A DNA stretch of 15,552 nt from Acidimicrobiales bacterium (GTDB taxonomy: Bacteria > Actinomycetota > Acidimicrobiia > Acidimicrobiales > JABEUL01), in contig JABEUL010000242.1 in the NCBI GenBank assembly GCA_013044465.1, forward strand, positions 1 to 15,552, given 5' to 3'. The notes under the pieces were generated by a model. The model searched no databases. It worked only from the letters and a program-made list of their open reading frames with translations, and was not told the origin of the DNA. Numbering within the stretch: position 1 is the first letter of the stretch; each line of letters opens with the position of its first letter. This document shows, one piece after another, positions 1 through 7,162 of this stretch. Made by a program: the position numbers and the translations under genes.

Positions 1-2
1 CC

Positions 3-178
3 AACTTTGAAAACTACAGGATCAGATCACTACTTTATTCAGGTAAACCAAACTGGGAGCTGCTAAAGGTAATTCAACCCCGCTAAGACGCGGAGCTCCA
101 GGTATCCCAAATGTCCTGTTTCCCACATTCCACACACCCCTCGCTGGGATACGGCACGGTATTGGATCGGCATTTGTA
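3..178 (+). pseudogene. Upstream, out-of-frame part of the patatin-like gene
   Basis: From base 3 the third frame is open to a TAA at 84-86 and encodes a protein-like stretch that includes YRIRSLLYSGKPNWELLKV. The second frame is open from base 47 (after a TAA at 44-46) and runs without a stop into the patatin frame, but offers no ATG or GTG before the TTG at 179. The two frames overlap in bases 47-83. One extra C in the CCCC run at 78-81 would join them into a single reading frame running from VIQP into PLRRGAPG. I infer one patatin gene broken by a one-base indel, either a true mutation or a sequence error. The GxSxG nucleophile region would lie before the window, so it cannot be checked here. 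Confidence 0.4.
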
Positions 179-814
179 TTGCTTCAAAGTATTGGCAAAT
201 TTTCTCTTCCTCCAATTCCAAGGCAAATGCAGGAGATGTTTCCTGGCGGAGTAGTGCAAATGGGATCAGGGGCTTCAAGACTTGAAAGAGACCTTGGGAG
301 CAAGTGGCCCGAGGATAAGTTGTGGTTAGTTAGTCAAGATCTTCGAACTGGGAAAAGAGTGGTAATTGGAAAAGATCCAATTCCAGAGATGTCGCTCCAC
401 AGGGCGGTCAGGGCTTCAGCTGCAATACCAGGGATATATCCACCGGTCAAATGCGGAGATATGAGTCTTGTTGACGGTGGTGCTGGTTCTACAACTCATA
501 TGGACCTAGCTATTCAAAATGGAATCAAGCGCATAATTGTAATTGCACCGATGGCTTATGACCCGGCCAATCCTCCGGCAGGTCCAAATAAGGTGTTAAG
601 AAATTGGCCAATGAAGATGCTGATGAAAGAACTTACTTTGGCTAAAAAAGCCGGAATTGAGACTCATCTTTTTCTTCCTAGTGCCAAGATGGCAAGGATA
701 CAAGGCATAAATCTAATGCGTGCTGATGTCATGATCCCAATGGCCGAGGCAGCCTACCAGGAGGCCACCAAATATTTAGCTACTGTAGACCTGGGATCAA
801 TGCCTGCAGCTTAA
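179..814 (+). CDS. Patatin-like phospholipase family protein (3' part)
   Basis: Patatin-like lipases hydrolyse acyl esters with a Ser-Asp dyad. The GxSxG serine lies in the N-terminal half and the aspartate in a DG[GA] motif. Here the aspartate motif is visible as LVDGGAGSTTHMDLA, about residues 97-111 from the TTG at 179. It follows the family-like stretch HRAVRASAAIPGIYPPV and precedes a hydrophobic strand (IKRIIVIAPM). No serine motif is present, so this is the C-terminal half of the protein. The TTG at 179 is only the first formal start in this frame, and the coding signal continues upstream, so it is unlikely to be the true start. A stop at 812-814 lies 42 bases before aroE on the same strand, so co-transcription is possible. 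The family call is firm; substrate unknown. Confidence 0.75.
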   Translation: MLQSIGKFSLPPIPRQMQEMFPGGVVQMGSGASRLERDLGSKWPEDKLWLVSQDLRTGKRVVIGKDPIPEMSLHRAVRASAAIPGIYPPVKCGDMSLVDGGAGSTTHMDLAIQNGIKRIIVIAPMAYDPANPPAGPNKVLRNWPMKMLMKELTLAKKAGIETHLFLPSAKMARIQGINLMRADVMIPMAEAAYQEATKYLATVDLGSMPAA

Positions 815-856
815 TGCCGTTAAGATTTACTAGATGGCTACGGCAAAGACTTTTCA

Positions 857-1735
857 ATGATCACGGGCCAGACCCGATTAGCAGGAGTAATTGGATTTCC
901 GATAGCGCATTCGCTGTCTCCAATATTTCAAAATGCTGCCTTTGAGGCACTTGGGATAGACGCTTGTTCGCTGGCTATTTCATTACATGAAGCTGATCTA
1001 GAAGATTTTCTCAATGTGGCCACGAAGACAAATATTCTCGGATTTTCTGTGACCATGCCCCTTAAAACAAAACTAGCCTCACTTATTTCTTGTAGCGATC
1101 GAGCCAAGAGACTCCAGGCCGTAAATTCTTTGATTTGGGTAGATCGAGACCAGGTAGAGGTAGCTAATGACTATCAATACATCTCGGGCGACAAGGCTTT
1201 AATTGGTGACAATACCGATGGAGAAGGATTTATCCGCTCTATCAAAGAAATTGGGGTTGACCCAAATGGATTAGATGTAGTTGTCTTTGGGGCAGGCGGT
1301 GCTGCCAGAGCGATAATCAGTGCTCTGGGCGAATGTAAGGCCAATTCTATTTCGATTATAAATAGATCACCAGAAAATGCAAAGTGTGCAGTCCTTCTAG
1401 GAGGCGAAATAGCACATCTCGGGAGTATTGACGATATTGCCGGTGCTTCTTTAATTGTCAATACCACACCAATTGGAATGATAGGGAATGACTCTTCATG
1501 GTCTTTTGGGCGCGATTTGATCAACAATTCTCATGTTGTAGTGGATATTATTACCTCGCCACTTACTACTCCTTTAATGAATATCGCAACCTCTAATGGT
1601 GCTAAAGCTATAAATGGAGTTGGCATGTTGATTCATCAAGGTGCAGTAGCTATTGAGACCTGGGTGGGCCAGATCGCCCCGATAGACGTTATGAAAAAAT
1701 CTGTTGAGAAGTATTTCAATCAGAAGTTGCCTTAG
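857..1735 (+). CDS. aroE: Shikimate dehydrogenase (NADP+)
   Basis: AroE catalyses NADPH-dependent reduction of 3-dehydroshikimate to shikimate, the fourth step of the shikimate pathway, in the cytoplasm. The 292 residues match the usual family length. Visible motifs in order: substrate-binding GFPIAHSLSP (13-22), SVTMPLK with the catalytic lysine K70, AVNSL with N90, GDNTDGEGF with the catalytic aspartate D121, the Rossmann loop GAGGAAR (145-151), NRS (169-171, typical of NADP binding), NTTPIGM, and a C-terminal GVGMLIHQGAVA. Q25 stands where many relatives have His (SPxxHN), and the usual VNT is VNS; neither should abolish function. The start overlaps the stop of an 8-codon ORF beginning at ATG 834. 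The 3' end overlaps the converging channel gene by 20 bases. Confidence 0.95.
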   Translation: MITGQTRLAGVIGFPIAHSLSPIFQNAAFEALGIDACSLAISLHEADLEDFLNVATKTNILGFSVTMPLKTKLASLISCSDRAKRLQAVNSLIWVDRDQVEVANDYQYISGDKALIGDNTDGEGFIRSIKEIGVDPNGLDVVVFGAGGAARAIISALGECKANSISIINRSPENAKCAVLLGGEIAHLGSIDDIAGASLIVNTTPIGMIGNDSSWSFGRDLINNSHVVVDIITSPLTTPLMNIATSNGAKAINGVGMLIHQGAVAIETWVGQIAPIDVMKKSVEKYFNQKLP

Positions 1736-2339
1736 CCTCGTTCTTTTGGCTGAGATTCCCTAGTTTCCTGATATCACCATTAGATATGTGCCACCTTATG
1801 CCGTCATTTCCACGAATAACAGTAGATCTCAAGCTAACTGCCTCTACGACACCAGTAGTGTCTAATACAGATATGGTATCTCCAATACCAAATTGATCTT
1901 CGGTAATCAAGAAAACCCCACTTAAGTAGTCCTTAACGACGTTTTGAGCTCCGAATGCCAAAGTTGCACCAATTACTGTCGCTCCCGTCAGGAGAGGTGT
2001 TAGGTTCAATCCGAGAACTCCAAGTGCGGTCAAAGTACCTATAAACCAAATAACCGCACTAAAAAGGTGGGCAATTGTCAGTCCTAAAGTCGCAACTCGC
2101 CTTGACAGGGTTTCAGCCCGGGAGGCCTGGGAGTGTTTCAATAAAGAGGAAACAAATTTCTGGATTATCTTTTTACCAAGCCTTGAAATCACCCATGTTA
2201 CGACTAAAATAAGCAGTATTACCAGCGGTTTTGCTATAACTGACTGAATTAGTTGTGCCCTTTGATTAGAAGCCCCAAATGCATGGAAAAAGGTCGATAG
2301 CCATCCGTTAGTGGGAGATGATGTTGTGCCAGTGATCAT
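1716..2339 (-). CDS. Short MscS-family mechanosensitive ion channel
   Basis: MscS channels open under membrane tension to release solutes during hypo-osmotic shock. This 207-residue protein has hydrophobic segments at about 35-55, 82-108 and 110-135. The last is the pore-lining TM3 with the family pattern AFGAQNVVKDYLSG, followed by EDQFGIGDTI at the start of the beta domain and ISNGDIRKLGNLS at its end. It then stops after a short charged tail. The alpha/beta cage domain of classical MscS (about 286 residues in E. coli) is absent, so the protein is a minimal pore-plus-beta form. Its last codons overlap the end of aroE in antisense. The ATG at 2339 lies 17 bases from the GTG of divergent rodA, and no clear Shine-Dalgarno precedes it. 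Family certain; conductance unknown. Confidence 0.88.
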   Translation of the reverse strand: MITGTTSSPTNGWLSTFFHAFGASNQRAQLIQSVIAKPLVILLILVVTWVISRLGKKIIQKFVSSLLKHSQASRAETLSRRVATLGLTIAHLFSAVIWFIGTLTALGVLGLNLTPLLTGATVIGATLAFGAQNVVKDYLSGVFLITEDQFGIGDTISVLDTTGVVEAVSLRSTVIRGNDGIRWHISNGDIRKLGNLSQKNEAKATSD

Positions 2340-2356
2340 AATAGGTAGTCTTTGAT

Positions 2357-3553
2357 GTGGCTAATTTGCTCCAAGATCGTGACAAGAAATCTGTTTGGCA
2401 GGTACTTAGACACATAGACATTTTACTACTTGCCTCAACGGTTTCGTTAACTGTTATTGGCATTGCAATGGTTTATTCGGTCACCAACGCCCAGCATGTC
2501 TACCTGGGCGTTACTCCAGATCATTACGTGATTAGGCAAATTGGATTCGCAGTAGTGGGGATTTCAATAATGCTGGTATTGCTTTTCTTTGACTACCGGC
2601 ATTTTGAAGAACTTGGGATAGTTGTCTATGTAGGTGTAGTTCTCATGCTGGTGGGAGTACTGTCCAACCTTGGAACGCATGTTTTAGGCGGCCAAAGATG
2701 GTTTCAGTTTGGACCGATTCAGATCCAGCCTTCCGAATTTGCTTTAATCGCTGTCATCTTATTGTGTGCATATATTTTGAGCAAAGCCAATGGTGTAGGA
2801 ATCAAAGTCTTGATATTTATTTTGGTTGTTATGTCAGTACCAATGCTTTTGGTCTATATGCAGCCTGATCTTGGAACGGCAATAATTATCGGAGTCTCGC
2901 TTCTGGTTATGTTGGTTGCCTCAGGACTTAGAGTTCGATATATCCTATTACTTCTTGGACTTTTGGTATTCGGAGTGTTTGTGGTCTTGCATTTTGGGAT
3001 TTTGAAACAGTATCAAGTAGATAGGCTCACAGCTTTTTTGCACCCCAAAAATGCACCTGCAGGCACTGTTTACAATTTACAGCAAAGTGAAAATGCAATT
3101 GGCTCAGGTGGCTTACTTGGTCAGGGGTATGGACGTGGTGCTCAAACAAATTTGGCTTTTGTCCCAGAGCAACAGACTGACTTCATTTTTACAGCAGTTG
3201 GTGAACAATTGGGCTTTTTGGGGACAGCTACAGTCGTGGCCCTTTATTCGATACTGGCGTGGCGATTAATGCGAGCAATACTTTTAGCCAGAGACCAATA
3301 TGGGCGAACAGTTGCAGCTGGCACCCTCGGGGTTATATCATTTTCAGCCTTTCAAAATATCGGAATGACTCTAGGTATTATGCCCATTACAGGAATACCA
3401 CTTCCGTTCATGAGTTACGGGGGATCTGCAATGGTGGTCTTTTTTGCCCTCATTGGTCTAGTATTGAATATTGAAATGCGTAGATTGCAAGGAGTATCTG
3501 GCCAATACAGTCCAATGAGGAGGGGGGAAGAATTGCCCCCAGTTTCAATATGA
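2357..3553 (+). CDS. rodA: SEDS-family peptidoglycan glycosyltransferase, RodA type
   Basis: RodA/FtsW proteins polymerise lipid II into glycan strands in the cytoplasmic membrane together with a class B penicillin-binding protein. This 398-residue protein has about ten hydrophobic segments. Family marks are GGQRWFQFGPIQIQPSEF (111-128), QPDLGTA (169-175), the long extracellular loop DRLTAFLHP (222-230), AIGSGGLLGQGYGRGAQTNL, PEQQTDFIFTAVGEQLG and the C-terminal PFMSYGGS. In the loop the usual DPxxDPxG reads HPKNAPAG (229-236), so A233 falls where E. coli RodA has Asp262. The GTG start at 2357 is forced by a TAG at 2342 and the lack of an earlier start. The stop overlaps the next ATG (ATGA), implying translational coupling. 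No mreBCD or PBP gene is adjacent in the window. Confidence 0.92.
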   Translation: MANLLQDRDKKSVWQVLRHIDILLLASTVSLTVIGIAMVYSVTNAQHVYLGVTPDHYVIRQIGFAVVGISIMLVLLFFDYRHFEELGIVVYVGVVLMLVGVLSNLGTHVLGGQRWFQFGPIQIQPSEFALIAVILLCAYILSKANGVGIKVLIFILVVMSVPMLLVYMQPDLGTAIIIGVSLLVMLVASGLRVRYILLLLGLLVFGVFVVLHFGILKQYQVDRLTAFLHPKNAPAGTVYNLQQSENAIGSGGLLGQGYGRGAQTNLAFVPEQQTDFIFTAVGEQLGFLGTATVVALYSILAWRLMRAILLARDQYGRTVAAGTLGVISFSAFQNIGMTLGIMPITGIPLPFMSYGGSAMVVFFALIGLVLNIEMRRLQGVSGQYSPMRRGEELPPVSI

Positions 3554-3990
3554 CTGGATCTGGTGACGACCAAGATATCGAACTATCGAGGGGATTAGAA
3601 GGTGTGCAAGTTGAAATTGAAAGCTTAAAAGTCGAGCTTCCCGATATTTACCCTAAAGTAACTCTTCGAGAAGTTGATGCACCCAGGAGAGAATTGACAT
3701 TTTCAATAGGGACTAATGAAGGGATCGCACTCTCAATTGCACTTTCTAATATTGAGACGCCCAAACCCTTCACTCATCAACTGCTCGACATGGTCCTCAA
3801 GGAATGGGAGCTAAGTCTTGAATCTATATTTATTGGTCATTTTGACGGCAAATCCTATAGCGCCGAATTAATAATTTCTAGTTCCAAGGGGTCAAGAAGA
3901 CTCAGTTGCAGGCCATCAGATGCGCTAGTTTTAGCTACCCTGCAATCCAGATACGTGCCTATTGTGATTGATGCAAATTTATTGTCTTAA
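3550..3990 (+). CDS. Bifunctional nuclease (BFN, DUF151) domain protein
   Basis: This 146-residue protein matches the BFN/DUF151 family, some members of which have reported DNase and RNase activity, although most bacterial members have no known role. Visible family elements are IGTNEGIALSIAL (53-65, usually IGxxEAxAIAxAL), PKPFTHQLLDMVL (71-83, usually PRPxTHDLL), a strand pair around SYSAELIIS and the signature RPSDALVLA (121-129), followed by the C-terminal VPIVID strand. Acidic residues crowd the first 12 positions. Its ATG overlaps the rodA stop by one base each way, so the two are very likely translated from one mRNA. I see no separate function for a nuclease-like partner of RodA. The stop at 3988-3990 is followed by a long gap. 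Confidence 0.88.
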   Translation: MTGSGDDQDIELSRGLEGVQVEIESLKVELPDIYPKVTLREVDAPRRELTFSIGTNEGIALSIALSNIETPKPFTHQLLDMVLKEWELSLESIFIGHFDGKSYSAELIISSSKGSRRLSCRPSDALVLATLQSRYVPIVIDANLLS

Positions 3991-4119
3991 ACATAGAAAG
4001 GCTTGACAAAACTAAATGGGCTATCAAGGGATTAGAAGTCTGTAAAGGTATCTCTGACAAAGGTAGGGAAAATGTTGAAGAAAAATATTAGCAATCCTAG
4101 ATAACTTGAAGCTGGTTTC

Positions 4120-4137
4120 AACCTGACTGGGTTTTTT
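4120..4137 (+). terminator. Possible rho-independent terminator after rodA-bfn
   Basis: AACCT (4120-4124) can pair with GGGTT (4129-4133) around the loop GACT, with one T-G wobble, and a run of T follows directly before AATTT. The stem is short (5 pairs), so this is a weak terminator at best. It would end the rodA-BFN transcript about 130 bases after the last stop, or act as an attenuator ahead of the acyltransferases. Confidence 0.4.
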
Positions 4138-4188
4138 AATTTAGCCATATTCGCAATTTCGGTGCCTCACCACGTGTCCATGCCTTTA

Positions 4189-4194
4189 TATAAT
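4189..4194 (+). promoter_or_regulatory. Possible -10 box upstream of the acyltransferase pair
   Basis: The hexamer TATAAT is an exact match to the sigma-70 type -10 consensus. No convincing -35 is found 16-18 bases upstream (the sequence there is CTCACC-like), so the promoter is weak or needs an activator. It would give a leader of roughly 140 bases containing the palindrome at 4224-4237. Confidence 0.3.
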
Positions 4195-4223
4195 GAAACG
4201 TAGTGCAAATTTACTGTGATTCG

Positions 4224-4237
4224 GCTAAAATTTTAGC
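4224..4237. repeat. Perfect 14-base palindrome GCTAAAATTTTAGC
   Basis: The sequence reads the same on both strands over 14 bases and lies about 100 bases before the first acyltransferase start, just downstream of the TATAAT. It has the symmetry expected of a dimeric regulator's operator. No hairpin loop is available, so a DNA-level role is more likely than an RNA one. No regulator gene is nearby. Confidence 0.5.
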
Positions 4238-4334
4238 TTGGCATGCAGGCAGCATTATGTAGATCAGTTCCTTTCGGTGCTGTTTAGGAAAAATAGTTTG
4301 GCTTAGCACTTAACGGGAACTCCACTTTGCAAAT

Positions 4335-5498
4335 ATGAAAAACGATGATTCTAAAGATTCAAGACACGCTCTGGCGCATACAGGTGCCAGAGCAGGAGTG
4401 TCTTCCCTAAAATATCGCCCCGATTTGAGCGCCATCAGATTTCCACTTATGGTTTTTGTTATTACGGCACATAACTCTACCTCATGGAGTTTCGGATTTT
4501 GGCTTGTGCTCACCGGCTGGTTTTCAATCAGCGGTTATCTCATCACCCTCGGATTCTTAACTGAAAAAGAAAAAGCGGGGAAGATATCAATTAGAGATTT
4601 TTACATTCGGAGGGTGTTCCGACTTTTACCAAGCCTTTATTTTGCATGCTCTGCCACACTTATCTACGGTTGGTTAACCCATAAACCAAATTTCATTTTT
4701 AATTACCTATATAGTGTCTTAGCAGCAGTGTTTTACTATTCAGATATTTGGTCAGTCGTAACTTCTGGACACGGATATGGGGTAGTAAGTCAACTATGGT
4801 CACTTTCGATTGAAGAACAGTTTTATTTGCTTTGGGCACCTTTAGTGGTAATAATTCTATACAAGAAAAATAAAGTATTTCTACTATGGACCGCTATTGG
4901 AATTACACTCTTTGTCTGTATATACAGAGTCGTTTTATTTGAACTTACCCACTCTCCTCAGAGAATTTATTACGCTTTTGACACTCGACTTGATGCAATT
5001 ATGATTGGTTGCATAGTTGCCGTGCTCGCTTCTAGAGGATACTTTGATTCAAATATTCCTAGGTGGTATGCAAAATCGGCCGCAAAACTTGCAATGCTAG
5101 GTCTAATTGGATTTGTGGTGTTGCTTTTCACGGTGCCAGGGGGCAGCGTATTTGGGAGCACTTATGCACTATCCTTGACTGATGTTTGTTGGATATTGAT
5201 TCTTCCGTATCTGGTAATGACTCCTGATTCGCGATTAGCCAAAAGGCTCAATAATAGGGTGCTGGTGCATCTTGGAAATATTACATATGATGTTTATTTA
5301 TGGGAATGGATTGTAATAGTAGTGATCATGCCGTCATTTCATTTAAATAACAATTTCGCTCGATTTGCAGTTCTAGTCGGTGTCTCTCTAGCTCTTTCAG
5401 AAATGACTTATTGGAGTTTTGAGGTGCCAATAAAGAAGCTTCGAAAATATCGTTATACCGTTAAGGAGATGCGTGGCCTAACAGTTTATGCTCCATAA
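4335..5498 (+). CDS. Acyltransferase-3 (OafA/YrhL-like) integral membrane protein, copy 1
   Basis: Acyltransferase-3 proteins are multi-pass enzymes that move acyl groups (often acetyl from cytoplasmic acetyl-CoA) onto extracytoplasmic carbohydrates such as LPS, peptidoglycan or exopolysaccharide. This 387-residue protein has about ten hydrophobic segments. It carries the family R-x10-H motif as R35 to H46, the ISGYLITLGFLTE segment, RRVFRLLPSLY just after, and WSLSIEEQFYLLWAPL, the family's LSxEEQFY signature. There is no C-terminal SGNH domain, so acyl transfer would rest on the membrane domain alone. The C-terminus is basic and ends in KEMRGLT plus four residues. No strong Shine-Dalgarno precedes the ATG. 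It is a close paralogue of the next gene; substrate unknown. Confidence 0.9.
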   Translation: MKNDDSKDSRHALAHTGARAGVSSLKYRPDLSAIRFPLMVFVITAHNSTSWSFGFWLVLTGWFSISGYLITLGFLTEKEKAGKISIRDFYIRRVFRLLPSLYFACSATLIYGWLTHKPNFIFNYLYSVLAAVFYYSDIWSVVTSGHGYGVVSQLWSLSIEEQFYLLWAPLVVIILYKKNKVFLLWTAIGITLFVCIYRVVLFELTHSPQRIYYAFDTRLDAIMIGCIVAVLASRGYFDSNIPRWYAKSAAKLAMLGLIGFVVLLFTVPGGSVFGSTYALSLTDVCWILILPYLVMTPDSRLAKRLNNRVLVHLGNITYDVYLWEWIVIVVIMPSFHLNNNFARFAVLVGVSLALSEMTYWSFEVPIKKLRKYRYTVKEMRGLTVYAP

Positions 5499-5646
5499 AA
5501 GTAGTAATGCTAATCCCCTTGTAAAACTATTGAAGGTAATCAGAAATAAATCCTCTAAATGCATTTGGACGAGTGTTAGGACAGCTCGTTTTACTATTGA
5601 TTTGGAGAATGTGGTGAACCAGTAAGGTATTGTGGCATAGAGAATT

Positions 5647-6807
5647 ATGAAAATAAGTGACCAGAAAAAATCATCTAGGTTTTATGATGCGGTAGAAGGG
5701 GAGGACGTTCGTTCACTTCGCTACAGGCCGGAACTTACAACCGTTAGGTTTCCCTTAGCATTGCTCGTTTTGGTGGCTCACAATGACGTAAATTGGCGTT
5801 TTGGATTTTGGATTGCTTTAAATGGCTGGTTGGCAATTAGCGGATATTTGATTACGTTGGCAATGCTTACCGAGTTCGATAAGACCGGAAAAGTAAGTAT
5901 GAAAAAGTTTTATGCTCGACGAGCCCTTAGATTGTTGCCAGCACTTTATGTAGCTTGCATTGCCGTATTGATTTATGGACTTGTTACCCATCAGGGTGAT
6001 TACGTATATAGCTATCTTTATTCAACTCTGGCTGCAGTATTTTATTTTGAAGATATTTGGGCAATAACTAGTCTTGGACACGGTTTTCCAGTGTTCGGTC
6101 AATTGTGGACTCTTTCGGTCGAAGAACAATTTTACTTCCTTTGGGCGCCACTTGTAATTTTGTTTATCCATAAACTAGACAAGGAAAAGCTTCTCAAATT
6201 TACTGTGCTTGCTACTATAGCGATTTGCATTTATCGTGTTATTATTTACTTTGTAACCCACGATCCTCAGAGAATTTATTATGCATTTGACACCAGGCTG
6301 GATTCGATTTTAGTTGGATGCGTTGTCGCACTTTTGGCCTCCACTGGAAGGCTTTCGTCGAAAATTCCAAATTGGTATCGAAACTCAGCGCCTTATTTAG
6401 CCTGGATAGGTTTTATCGGAACTATATTGATGATGATTTTCGTAAAGTGGCTGACTGCCTTTGCCAGCACTGCAGCTATTCCTCTTTCTGATTTATTTAT
6501 TCTGTTTATGATGCCATATTTGATTTTGACGCCAAATTCCAAGCGTGCCAAGTTTCTAAGTTATAGACCTTTTGTACACCTTGGTAATCTAACTTATCCT
6601 ATGTATATTTGGAACTGGATAGTAGTATTGCAGGTTAACGTTTTAAATACCCATCTTGGTCCTTGGCCACTTTATTTTCTGAGGCTAGCAGTAATTATGG
6701 TTTTGGCTGAAACAACATACTGGTTCTTTGAAGTTCCGTTGCATAAGTTGAGAAAATATCGATTCACTACTAAGGAAATGAGAGGGTTGACAGCGCAAGC
6801 CGCATAA
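5647..6807 (+). CDS. Acyltransferase-3 (OafA/YrhL-like) integral membrane protein, copy 2
   Basis: This 386-residue protein is co-linear with its upstream neighbour from LRYRPEL (24-30) to the shared C-terminus KEMRGLT; by eye about half the positions are identical. It has R34-x10-H45, ISGYLITLAMLTE, RRALRLLPALY and WTLSVEEQFYFLWAPL. A block THDPQRIYYAFDTRLDSI is nearly identical in both copies, whereas the hydrophobic segments after it differ most. The gene starts 148 bases after copy 1, a gap without a clear terminator, so one transcript is likely. GAGAATT just before the ATG is only a weak ribosome-binding site. The pair looks like a tandem duplication followed by divergence, perhaps giving two acceptor or acyl specificities on the same envelope polymer. 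Confidence 0.9.
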   Translation: MKISDQKKSSRFYDAVEGEDVRSLRYRPELTTVRFPLALLVLVAHNDVNWRFGFWIALNGWLAISGYLITLAMLTEFDKTGKVSMKKFYARRALRLLPALYVACIAVLIYGLVTHQGDYVYSYLYSTLAAVFYFEDIWAITSLGHGFPVFGQLWTLSVEEQFYFLWAPLVILFIHKLDKEKLLKFTVLATIAICIYRVIIYFVTHDPQRIYYAFDTRLDSILVGCVVALLASTGRLSSKIPNWYRNSAPYLAWIGFIGTILMMIFVKWLTAFASTAAIPLSDLFILFMMPYLILTPNSKRAKFLSYRPFVHLGNLTYPMYIWNWIVVLQVNVLNTHLGPWPLYFLRLAVIMVLAETTYWFFEVPLHKLRKYRFTTKEMRGLTAQAA

Positions 6808-6931
6808 CGAGCCTCAAAGGGGCGAGGAGTCTGTCGAGATCAACCGTCAGGGGAAATTTGCCATCTAGGGAGTCATTAATGCTAGCCAGCTGAGCCATTT
6901 ATCTTTCGTAATTGGTCAAAATTAGTTTAAA

Positions 6932-6950
6932 ATTGCGACGTAGTCGCAGT
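6932..6950. repeat. Stem-loop downstream of the acyltransferase pair
   Basis: TGCGAC (6934-6939) and GTCGCA (6943-6948) pair perfectly around a GTA loop; one further T-G and one A-T pair extend the stem to 8. It lies about 125 bases after the acyltransferase stop. A T run comes only about 6 bases later (6957-6960), so it could be a poor terminator or an mRNA 3' end stabiliser. Confidence 0.4.
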
Positions 6951-7162
6951 AGAAGATTTTAAAACAAACCACATGGTCAAGCTAGCTAGGGTATTTTGAA
7001 CCTTGGCTATTTGAGGATATTTGTTTTCACTTGGAATGGTGTCAAAAATACTGATAGATCTATTTCTGCAGTGGCTTGGTCTTGATTTTACGGGATAATC
7101 ACGATGGTGCATTTGATACGTGAAAATTGGCATATATGGATGCAGTCGTATCGAGGAGAAGA

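Larger units (their letters stand above)
3991..4334. other. Intergenic region between the BFN gene and the acyltransferases
   Basis: No gene of normal size is visible on either strand. The stretch holds a 10-codon ORF at 4072-4104 (MLKKNISNPR) preceded by AGGTAGGGAAA, then a short hairpin with a T run (4120-4137), a CACGTG hexamer at 4171-4176, a TATAAT at 4189-4194 and a perfect palindrome at 4224-4237. The order of tiny ORF, terminator-like hairpin, promoter-like box and palindrome suggests that control of the following acyltransferase genes lies here. Each element alone could be chance. Confidence 0.6.

Noticed and set aside
857..878. Shared MITG start of AroE and the channel protein (both ATGATCAC-GG)
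   Set aside because: The similarity is about ten bases and does not continue; most likely chance.
4003..4008. TTGACA, an exact -35 consensus after the BFN gene
   Set aside because: No -10-like hexamer is found 16-18 bases downstream; the nearest candidate is about 21 bases away and poor.
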